Origin: Methanocalculus sp.
GTDB taxonomy: Archaea > Halobacteriota > Methanomicrobia > Methanomicrobiales > Methanocorpusculaceae
NCBI RefSeq assembly: GCF_030651615.1
Contig: NZ_JAUSCG010000105.1
Coordinates: 1 to 13,017 of the forward strand
Reading direction: 5' to 3'
DNA length: 13,017 bases
How positions within the stretch are numbered: position 1 is the first letter of the stretch; the number at the start of each line of letters is the position of its first letter. The translations under genes and the position numbers were made by a program. Below the pieces are notes generated by a model. The model made no database searches and was not told the DNA's origin. It saw only the letters and a list, made by a program, of their open reading frames with translations. Below, one piece after another: positions 7,870-12,831 of the stretch.

Positions 7870-8389
7870 GCTCCTCCTCTTCAGGGATGCAGGAGAACCG
7901 GACATCGATCTTATATGACCTGATTGTAGGAAGAGCGATCATATTCTCTTCTGATATACCTGCTCTCCTGCATATCTCACAAGAAATCGAATGGTTCTCT
8001 TCTTCTTTACGCCCGGATATTGTGAACCATATATTGTAGTGATGATCCCGTCTGTAGTTGTGTGAGATCTCGGGATAGCTGTTAATGATCTCAACGACCT
8101 GGTAGACTTGATCCTCGGGAACTGAGAGAGCGATGAGGGTGCCTGCTCTCAATCCAAATCTTCGGGATTCAAAGATGGGTGAGATGTTCCTGATGATATC
8201 ACCCTCTATCAGACGTGAGATCCTTTGTATGCATTCCAATTCGGAGATGCCGATTCCATCTGCGATCAGCTTCCAGGGTTTTGGGACGAGGGGGAGGTCA
8301 TCCTGAAGGGCATCAAGGATGAGGAGATCGATTCGATCAACTTCATTGTCCGGGTTTATTGTATCACCCCGCCCGGCTGGTGGAAACAC
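7853..8389 (-). CDS. ahbA: AhbA, sirohaem decarboxylase subunit (Lrp/AsnC-like fold)
   Basis: The product shows the AhbA pattern: DLLILDALQDDLPLVPKPW at the start of the winged helix, GISELECIQRI, then IIRNISPIFESRRFG, and the hallmark ISHNYRRDHHYNIWFT in the ferredoxin-like half. AhbA pairs with AhbB to remove two carboxyl groups from sirohaem. The start is not clear. The listed GTG at 8389 would overlap ahbD by 34 bases and has no ribosome binding site. The region between it and the conserved part holds no other ATG, GTG or TTG start. An in-frame ATA at 8359 forms an ATAA overlap with the ahbD stop and is preceded by GGGGTGAT, a strong Shine-Dalgarno match, giving 168 residues. The C-terminus is acidic (EEEEHEADR). 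Confidence 0.83.
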   Translation of the reverse strand: MFPPAGRGDTINPDNEVDRIDLLILDALQDDLPLVPKPWKLIADGIGISELECIQRISRLIEGDIIRNISPIFESRRFGLRAGTLIALSVPEDQVYQVVEIINSYPEISHNYRRDHHYNIWFTISGRKEEENHSISCEICRRAGISEENMIALPTIRSYKIDVRFSCIPEEEEHEADR

Positions 8390-9426
8390 CAGGGATCTTC
8401 GGCAAAGATCTCTCCATTGAGGGGTTGTGGTTTCATCAGACCATCACACCACCGGGTGTCTGCATGCCCCTGATATGCACGGGCACGGCACCCTCCACAG
8501 ACTGTTTTATATGTGCAGTGACCGCATTTTCCGGTGAGATTATCCGGATTTCTGAGTGCTATGAAGAGATCAGATGCATACCAGATCTCTTTGAAACTGG
8601 TTGTCCTGAGATCTCCTGCTGCCACCGGGAGATAGGGGCAGGGTGTAACGATACCTGTTGCATAGATCCGGCAGTATGTGATCCCGGCGAGGCATCCGCG
8701 TCCCCATGCGGCATTATGCACCCCGAGTTCATCTGCTATCCGCCGGAACTGGGGTGCACAGGTTGGGCGGATGTTGATGCCGCTCCCCTGATATCGGGTG
8801 AGCAGATGACGGATCAGGGCTTCATACGCTTCAGGGGTCATGAGGTTGATTGTTTCTCCCCGCCCGGTATGCACCGGGAAGAAGAGATGAAAGTCTTTCA
8901 CTCCTCTTCTGGTCCCAAAACGGATTACGGAATCAATATTCTCACTCTTCGGCTGAACCACCGTCATATTGATCTGAACCCTTATACCTGCTGCATGGCA
9001 GTGATCGATCGCCGACACGGCTTTTTCCCATGCTCCATGTACACCCCGGAAGGTATCATGGATCACCGGGTCTGTTGAGTCGAGGCTGATTGCCACTGCC
9101 GAAATCCCGGCGGTCTTCAGGTGTTCTGCCATCTTGTGGTCGAGGAGATATCCTGAAGTGCCCATCACCATACGGAGTCCCCTCTCTGTTCCATACCGTG
9201 CTATCTCGCAGGTATCCTCTCTTTCGAGTGGTTCTCCCCCGCTCAGAACGACGATCGGCCTTCCGACTTCTGCGATCTGGTCGATGACCACCTTCGCCTC
9301 TTCTGTCGATAGAACACCCTCTGCTTCGTGCTCCCCTGCGTCCACATAACAGTGGGCACATTTCAGTGGGCAGCGGAGTGTGATGTTCCAGGAGATGAGG
9401 CGGGGTGGTGCCTCTGATCTATGCAA
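8356..9426 (-). CDS. ahbD: AhbD, radical SAM haem b synthase (Fe-coproporphyrin III oxidative decarboxylase)
   Basis: A radical SAM motif CPLKCAHC (C19, C23, C26) and GGEPLE (63-68) lie near the N-terminus, followed by TSGYLL and AISLDSTDP. The C-terminal half matches AhbD: RPTCAPQF (C223), RGCLAGITYCRI (C245, C252), TPCPYLP (C263), CGHCTYKTVCGGCRARAY (C301, C304, C310, C313) and AEDPWC (C347), which can bind an auxiliary 4Fe-4S cluster. AhbD turns two propionates of Fe-coproporphyrin III into vinyls to make haem b. A segment of about 20 residues with an extra cysteine (C327) sits between GGCRARAY and AEDPWC and looks longer than I expect for the family. The TTG start at 9426 follows AAGGAAATGAAAC and overlaps the stop of the upstream 45-codon frame by eight bases, so the two are probably co-translated. 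Confidence 0.87.
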   Translation of the reverse strand: MHRSEAPPRLISWNITLRCPLKCAHCYVDAGEHEAEGVLSTEEAKVVIDQIAEVGRPIVVLSGGEPLEREDTCEIARYGTERGLRMVMGTSGYLLDHKMAEHLKTAGISAVAISLDSTDPVIHDTFRGVHGAWEKAVSAIDHCHAAGIRVQINMTVVQPKSENIDSVIRFGTRRGVKDFHLFFPVHTGRGETINLMTPEAYEALIRHLLTRYQGSGINIRPTCAPQFRRIADELGVHNAAWGRGCLAGITYCRIYATGIVTPCPYLPVAAGDLRTTSFKEIWYASDLFIALRNPDNLTGKCGHCTYKTVCGGCRARAYQGHADTRWCDGLMKPQPLNGEIFAEDPWCFHQPGGVIQ

Positions 9427-9556
9427 GTTTCATTTCCTTTGTGACATGTTTTCCAGATTTCTGATCAGCCTGTGTCAGGTTGCCTACCATACGTTTCGAA
9501 ATCTCTTTCATGGCAACCGGCACTCCCTGGTTCGTTGTCAGGGTCTTATTTGCCAT
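9419..9556 (-). pseudogene. catalase scar: 45-codon frame joining catalase N- and C-terminal ends
   Basis: An intact frame from ATG 9556 to TAG 9419-9421 encodes 45 residues. The first 15, MANKTLTTNQGVPVA, are what monofunctional haem catalases begin with (usually continued by DNQNS and the long catalytic domain). The last 30 run from MKEISKRMVGNL through TQADQKSGKHVTKEM to KLA and resemble the catalase C-terminal tail, where a KADPEYGxRVAxxLGL-like end is common. All catalytic parts between are missing, so I read it as a catalase gene with a large in-frame internal deletion. A TATA box (9591-9600) and a GAGAAG before the ATG remain, so it is probably still transcribed and translated, and it now acts as a leader frame for ahbD. 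The N-terminal match is the firmer; the C-terminal match rests on memory of the family. The alternative is an unrelated small protein. Confidence 0.6.
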
Positions 9557-9590
9557 ATCTTCTCACTATCTCTCTTGTGTAAGATAGGTG

Positions 9591-9600
9591 TAATATAAAT
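9591..9600 (-). promoter_or_regulatory. TATA box for the catalase scar-ahbDABC operon
   Basis: On the minus strand ATTTATATTA is the best archaeal TATA box in the window. It lies about 40 bases before ATG 9556, so transcription should start near 9571 with a leader of about 15 bases. No other clear promoter is seen between here and ahbC, so it probably drives the whole haem operon. Confidence 0.65.
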
Positions 9601-9620
9601 GTTATCATATCGTTTTGGAT

Positions 9621-10214
9621 TCACCGGGTTTTCTTATCAATTCGTTCTAATATGGTTCTGATCTGTCTAATCTCTTCAAGAAGCGGATCATTTGATGGCT
9701 GTTGAATCCCCGCTCCTCCCGATTCTGTAGCGATTCCAGGACCTGACCTGACAAATCCCATGATCAGCTCCCTGAGCGTCTCGGGGTCGGTGATGCCGTC
9801 AAGCCTCAGTTCGGCATTCGGCTGTGCCGAGTACCCTGCTGTCTGAATCCTGAGTGAGGATATCCCAAAGAGCCGCATCACCGGTCCTTGTACGATATCA
9901 ACATTTGTGATCCGTGAGTATGGGACGATCGCGTTCTGCCGGAACCAGACCCCGCGTCTCCAGGTGATCTCGGTCTGTGTCAGTTCGTAGCGGATCGACC
10001 GGTAGTAGAGGGGGAGCCAGTAGAGGGTGAAGGCGAGGATAGCGATGATCGGGATGGCGATGAGGATACCAGCGATCTCTCCGGCGACTGCTATCATGCC
10101 GAGGCAGAAGGGAAGAGCGATGATGAGGACGATTGCGAAGGTGAGATAGTAATACTTCGCCAGTGCGGGATCGGGAGAGAAGGTCTCGTTGATCCGGTAG
10201 GGTTGAGATGTCAT
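9621..10214 (-). CDS. membrane-anchored bPH2-domain (YdbT/DUF304-like) protein
   Basis: The 197-residue product has two hydrophobic segments at about 21-44 and 47-70, predicted to cross the membrane as a hairpin. Then comes a bacterial-type pleckstrin homology domain (about 76-155): YELTQTEITWRRGVWF, IVPYSRITNVDI, RLFGISSLRIQTAG and ELRLDGITDPETLRELI, the standard pattern of the bPH2 (former DUF304/YdbT) family. The C-terminus (about 175-197) is a short charged helix. The biochemical role of such proteins is not well defined; they sit at the membrane with the PH domain in the cytoplasm. The gene has its own TATA-like element and is apparently leaderless, and it is not tightly linked with either neighbour, so it may have nothing to do with the oxygen-defence genes. 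Confidence 0.85.
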   Translation of the reverse strand: MTSQPYRINETFSPDPALAKYYYLTFAIVLIIALPFCLGMIAVAGEIAGILIAIPIIAILAFTLYWLPLYYRSIRYELTQTEITWRRGVWFRQNAIVPYSRITNVDIVQGPVMRLFGISSLRIQTAGYSAQPNAELRLDGITDPETLRELIMGFVRSGPGIATESGGAGIQQPSNDPLLEEIRQIRTILERIDKKTR

Positions 10215-10237
10215 AAGAGAGTACTGGAAGATGAGGG

Positions 10238-10246
10238 ATATAGAGG
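10238..10246 (-). promoter_or_regulatory. TATA-like element for a leaderless transcript
   Basis: On the minus strand CTCTATATCC lies about 28 bases before ATG 10214, and no ribosome binding site precedes that ATG. The spacing fits transcription that begins at or next to the start codon. The match to the archaeal consensus is moderate. Confidence 0.4.
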
Positions 10247-10409
10247 TTTTGGGATGGTGGATACTATGCCTGGTCTATCTGCTCAGAGGTCCTGGTACAA
10301 GTACTCGCATGAATCGCTCCTCAAGTGATGGTGTTGTATCAGGGTGATCTGAGATCTTTGGAGCGACAACACTCTTTATGGATGATGTAGTCTTTCTATT
10401 CCTTCGTCA

Positions 10410-10433
10410 ACTACCCCCGCTTGCGCAGGGGGT
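10410..10433 (-). repeat. lone GC hairpin with GTAGTTGAC flank, IS200/IS605 right-end-like
   Basis: Read on the minus strand, CCCCCTGC-GCAA-GCGGGGG forms a stem with one bulged base and a four-base loop, directly followed by TAGTTGACG. Hairpins of this kind followed by GTAGTT(G/C)AC are, as I recall, typical of the right ends of IS200/IS605 and tnpB-only elements, where they also form the end of the guide RNA scaffold. No tnpA or tnpB is in the window; the side where tnpB would end is occupied by the desulfoferrodoxin gene. It may be a solo end, or simply a strong hairpin at the 3' end of the desulfoferrodoxin transcript. The rest of the 283-base gap (10215-10497) holds only the dfx poly-T signal and the PH-gene promoter. 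Confidence 0.35.
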
Positions 10434-10469
10434 CTCCCTGCCTGAACAAGATGAAATACAATGTGAGTG

Positions 10470-10480
10470 AGAAAAAAAGG
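10470..10480 (-). terminator. poly-T terminator after desulfoferrodoxin
   Basis: On the minus strand a run of seven T (10472-10478) lies about 20 bases after the dfx stop codon. Archaeal RNA polymerase stops at such T-rich stretches without needing a hairpin. The GC hairpin at 10414-10432 follows it. Confidence 0.5.
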
Positions 10481-10497
10481 TAACTGAAAGAGCATTA

Positions 10498-10875
10498 TCA
10501 CCGATCTGCCCAGAGCAGATGGATATTGCAGAACTCTCTTGCCTTCACCGGCTCGTCGTCGGTCTCAAAGTACGCTGTTGGTGCCATCCCGGGCTTTAAA
10601 AATGCCATGCAGACTCCGTTCTTTGTCTGGAGTTCGATCCATTCGACATAATGGTTCGGCTCCATCGGGTGAGGGGTTGAGCCGACGGTGACGGTGTAGC
10701 CTTTTCCGGACTTTTTGATGATCGGCACATGTTTTTCAGTCGTCACGTCTGCTGTCTGCTCAGTTAGGAGCTGCATCTCTTTTCCGCAGCAGACGAGTTT
10801 GCCGTTGCCATTATGCATCACCCCGGTGATGTTTCCACAGACACCACATTTGTAGATCTCATGTACGTTGGTCAT
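10498..10875 (-). CDS. dfx: desulfoferrodoxin (superoxide reductase, two iron centres)
   Basis: The 125-residue protein has both domains of a 2Fe desulfoferrodoxin. The N-terminal desulforedoxin-like domain holds the Fe(Cys)4 centre I: C10-x2-C13 and C29-C30. The C-terminal domain holds the catalytic Fe(His)4Cys centre: EKHVP (H49, with the conserved E47-K48), HPMEPNHYVEWIEL (H69, H75) and FCNIHLLW (C116, H119). All ligands are present. It reduces superoxide to hydrogen peroxide without making O2, with electrons typically from rubredoxin, which is encoded 1.3 kb upstream. It has its own TATA box and a short leader. No other part of the window would remove the peroxide formed, since the catalase is only a scar. 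Confidence 0.95.
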   Translation of the reverse strand: MTNVHEIYKCGVCGNITGVMHNGNGKLVCCGKEMQLLTEQTADVTTEKHVPIIKKSGKGYTVTVGSTPHPMEPNHYVEWIELQTKNGVCMAFLKPGMAPTAYFETDDEPVKAREFCNIHLLWADR

Positions 10876-10904
10876 AATCGATCAAGCGCATGTGGACTCT
10901 TCAA

Positions 10905-10915
10905 CTTAATAAAAG
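10905..10915 (-). promoter_or_regulatory. TATA box of desulfoferrodoxin
   Basis: CTTTTATTAAG on the minus strand is about 35 bases before ATG 10875, which gives a predicted leader of about 8 bases. It lies just after the fprA stop, so dfx can be transcribed apart from rubredoxin-fprA. Confidence 0.5.
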
Positions 10916-10929
10916 ATGAGGTATGTTGA

Positions 10930-12108
10930 TTAATTTGATTCTGCATGTTTTGTTGTAATCGTCTTTGCGAGCTGTTTTAATGCGGTGATATCCTTCTCGA
11001 CCGCCTGACCCTTCACATAGACGGGCTCGATCATCTCACATTTCAGGGGGGCGATCATATCACTGATCTGCTTCACGGTCTTTCCGCCCCAGCCAAACGA
11101 TCCGATCACCGTTGCATACTTTGCCTTTGGTTTAATGGCAGCTGTCAGATATGCTGCATAGACTGCAAGCGGATGGGCGCCGAAGAGGACGGTCGGGGTG
11201 GCGATGATGATCGTCTTCGCCTCGACAAGTGCCATTGCGAGCAGTCCGGTGTCGCTCTCTGCGAGGTTGAACCGCTCGACATGAACTCCTTCTCCGACGA
11301 GTGCGTTTGAGAGGATATCAACCATCTTCTTTGTGCTTCCATGCATCGAGACATACGCGATCACCGCGGTGTTCTTCGGTGCACCCGCCGCCCACTGCCG
11401 GTAATAACCGAGGATCAGGTCCGGGTTATCATAGAGAGGGCCATGGCTTGGAGCGATTATGTCAACATTCAGGCTTTCAATCTTGTCAAGGTATGCAGGG
11501 ATGCTGCCTGCAAATGGCATCATGATCTCTGCATAGTACCTTTTTGCCGACTCATAGAGCCTTTCAGGGTCGTTTATGAAGAGATCCGATGTTGCAAGAT
11601 GCGACCCGAGGAAGTCGGTTGTGAAGATGATCTTATCTTCAGGGATATAGGTGAACATCGTGTCAGGCCAGTGGACCCAGGGTGCCAGTATGAACTGAAG
11701 TGTTTTACCGCCGAGATCCAGGGTTTCTCCGTCTTCAATAACCGTAAAACGTCCTTCATCGATTCCGAAGAACTCAATGAGAAGCTCCTTGCATTTTGCA
11801 TTTGTCACAATGACTGCTGTTGGATAGAGGTCAAGGACGAGCGGGAGGCAGCTGGTATGATCCTGTTCGGCATGGTGGATGACGATGTAATCGAGCTTAT
11901 CGACATTCTCTGTCATCAGGTTCGTGATCAGGTCCATCTCCATCGTTTCGTCCACGGTATCGAGGAGGGCAGTCTTTTCGCTCCCGCGAATCAGGTAGGC
12001 ATTATAGCTCGTTCCTTTCGGTGTCGGGACAAGTGAGTCGAAGAGACGCCGGTCCCAGTCGATTGCACCGATCCAGGAGATTCCGTCTTTTATCTTTCTA
12101 ACAACCAA
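10930..12108 (-). CDS. fprA: FprA-type flavodiiron protein (F420H2 or rubredoxin:O2 oxidoreductase)
   Basis: The 392-residue protein has the two-domain layout of A-type flavodiiron proteins. The metallo-beta-lactamase-like part carries the diiron ligands HHAEQDH (H79, E81, D83, with H84), APWVHWPD (H146), TTDFLGSH (D165) and APSHGPLY (H222). A flavodoxin domain starts near residue 247 with AYVSMHGSTKKM as FMN phosphate loop and has a GSFGWGG loop. In methanogens FprA takes electrons from F420H2 and reduces O2 to water. The TTG start at 12108 is seven bases after the rubredoxin stop, with GGAGTGAG from that gene's end as ribosome binding site, so they form an operon and the rubredoxin is a likely electron partner here. 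The protein is soluble, without signal peptide. Confidence 0.94.
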   Translation of the reverse strand: MVVRKIKDGISWIGAIDWDRRLFDSLVPTPKGTSYNAYLIRGSEKTALLDTVDETMEMDLITNLMTENVDKLDYIVIHHAEQDHTSCLPLVLDLYPTAVIVTNAKCKELLIEFFGIDEGRFTVIEDGETLDLGGKTLQFILAPWVHWPDTMFTYIPEDKIIFTTDFLGSHLATSDLFINDPERLYESAKRYYAEIMMPFAGSIPAYLDKIESLNVDIIAPSHGPLYDNPDLILGYYRQWAAGAPKNTAVIAYVSMHGSTKKMVDILSNALVGEGVHVERFNLAESDTGLLAMALVEAKTIIIATPTVLFGAHPLAVYAAYLTAAIKPKAKYATVIGSFGWGGKTVKQISDMIAPLKCEMIEPVYVKGQAVEKDITALKQLAKTITTKHAESN

Positions 12109-12115
12109 TGTACTC

Positions 12116-12253
12116 TCACTCCTTCTTCACGAAGAGGGCTTTTCGTGCTGCACAAACCGGGCAGACCCAGTCCTCGGGGAGTTCTTCAAATTTTGTAGTT
12201 TCCTTCTCTGAAATATAGACGTGTCCGCATATGGTGCATTTCCATGAATCCAT
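12116..12253 (-). CDS. rub: rubredoxin, short form (45 aa)
   Basis: A 45-residue frame begins MDSWKCTICGHVY and ends VCPVCAARKALFVKKE. The four iron ligands are C6, C9, C31 and C34 in two CxxC knuckles, and FEELPEDWVCPVC is the standard rubredoxin block. The usual loop between the knuckles (about GDPxxGIxPGT) is shortened by about eight residues, and the glycine after the last cysteine is alanine, so this is a compact variant like the rubredoxin domains attached to other redox proteins. A strong AGGAGG (12260-12265) lies seven bases before the ATG. It is the first gene of the rubredoxin-fprA pair and likely carries electrons to FprA, desulfoferrodoxin, or both. Confidence 0.92.
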   Translation of the reverse strand: MDSWKCTICGHVYISEKETTKFEELPEDWVCPVCAARKALFVKKE

Positions 12254-12320
12254 AACTCTCCTCCTTTGCTATCTCAATGGCTGAAAAGAAGGATAATGGT
12301 TTTGATCGGGGATGGGGTTT

Positions 12321-12331
12321 TCCGGACCGGA
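12321..12331. promoter_or_regulatory. 11-base palindrome upstream of rubredoxin-fprA, possible operator
   Basis: TCCGGACCGGA is a perfect inverted repeat around a central A, 68-78 bases before the rubredoxin ATG. No clear TATA box is seen in the 160 bases upstream of rubredoxin; the best candidate is a weak ATTATCC near 12290. The palindrome could be a regulator site or chance. Confidence 0.2.
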
Positions 12332-12415
12332 CGTGACAGGTAGAGAATGCCGTAACTTTTCTATCCTGTTGCCCTTTCCTCATAAGTCAGCCCGAATATG
12401 GTGTCTGCCATCCAC

Positions 12416-12619
12416 CGGCTGAGTTGCATGAAGAAAGATGCGGAGTTTTTCAATATCCACGCAGTATCTCCGGAGATAATTATTCGGATCACCACAGACC
12501 CATCAGGATGCATATGCTGCCGGACGTTCTCCGACGATACCTCCCGTGTATCATGGAGCGCCGGTGAGTGCTGTGCAGATCAGTCGTTTGAGACCGCGTT
12601 CTGTTGTGTCGGTGATCAT
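12416..12619 (-). pseudogene. hsdR: hsdR remnant: N-terminal 68 codons of type I restriction R subunit, two in-frame stops
   Basis: From ATG 12619, preceded by AGGAGG, the frame reads MITDTTERGLKRLICTALTG, the typical HsdR beginning. It continues in the same frame across TGA at 12551-12553 and TGA at 12503-12505 to WVCGDPNNYLRRYCVDI and LRIFLHATQP, which matches the HsdR block GDPxDYDREYxVDLxxLxxFLxATQP. Two substitutions to stop, without frameshift, therefore interrupt about 68 recognisable codons. The remaining 900 or more codons of a normal HsdR are missing: after TQP the frame reaches a further stop near 12380, and I see no clear HsdR match up to the rubredoxin gene. A TATA box is still in place. 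No hsdM or hsdS is in the window. The segment 12254-12415 holds no gene, only the rubredoxin ribosome binding site and the 11-base palindrome. Confidence 0.72.
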
Positions 12620-12653
12620 TATCCTCCTGTGTCACCAATGAACCAGAAGAGGC

Positions 12654-12661
12654 ATATATTT
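12654..12661 (-). promoter_or_regulatory. surviving TATA box of the hsdR remnant
   Basis: On the minus strand AAATATAT lies 35-42 bases before the hsdR ATG at 12619, the spacing seen at the other promoters here. It may still start a transcript that runs through the dead hsdR towards rubredoxin. On the plus strand the same A/T block could serve the small frame at 12715. Confidence 0.4.
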
Positions 12662-12714
12662 ACAGTTTTATTGGCGGTTGTTTTCTTAAGGCCCGAGACC
12701 GGCCTGAACTAACC

Positions 12715-12831
12715 ATGAACAAAGAATCTTCCGGAAATTCCAATCAGACTGTCAATTGCCCTTTTCTCTTAGGGCAAATAAATAAAAAAGTGGAACTAAC
12801 CAGCAACGAAACCTGGCTCCAAAATAGTTAG
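12715..12831 (+). CDS. possible microORF of 38 codons running into the repeat
   Basis: ATG 12715 opens a 38-codon frame starting MNKESSGNSNQTVNCPFLLG and ending TWLQNS before TAG 12829-12831. It is hydrophilic, rich in Asn and Ser, and has no recognised family. No ribosome binding site precedes it, though a TATA-like block (12654-12661) lies upstream. The second half lies in the first copy of the 119-base repeat; the second copy has the same reading up to the stop but no start codon. An imperfect inverted repeat (12686-12708) stands directly before it. It could be a fragment of a longer gene or chance. Confidence 0.22.
   Translation: MNKESSGNSNQTVNCPFLLGQINKKVELTSNETWLQNS
12756..12777. repeat. 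7-base stem inverted repeat
   Basis: TTGCCCT and AGGGCAA are separated by eight bases (TTTCTCTT). The right arm begins the first copy of the 119-base repeat; the second copy lacks the left arm. It could mark an element end or act as a weak terminator. Confidence 0.3.

Noticed and set aside
7870..7905. upstream ATG 7905 as the start of ahbB
   Set aside because: The added residues are encoded in another frame of the ahbA end, and the strong AGGAGGAG lies directly before ATG 7869.
8359..9078. 239-codon plus-strand frame opposite ahbD
   Set aside because: Its many cysteines and prolines are mirror effects of the ahbD codons; ahbD itself is well supported.
12186..12383. 65-codon minus-strand frame overlapping rubredoxin
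   Set aside because: It overlaps the rubredoxin gene in another frame; rubredoxin has all four cysteine ligands and a strong ribosome binding site.
12254..12400. continuation of hsdR homology up to the rubredoxin gene
   Set aside because: The same frame reads on with one more stop, but I could not match it to a specific HsdR block, so I ended the remnant at the ATQP motif.
12398..12712. 104-codon plus-strand frame at the right end
   Set aside because: It lies opposite the hsdR remnant, whose minus-strand reading has recognisable motifs. The plus-strand product is cysteine-rich without any family pattern and has no ribosome binding site.
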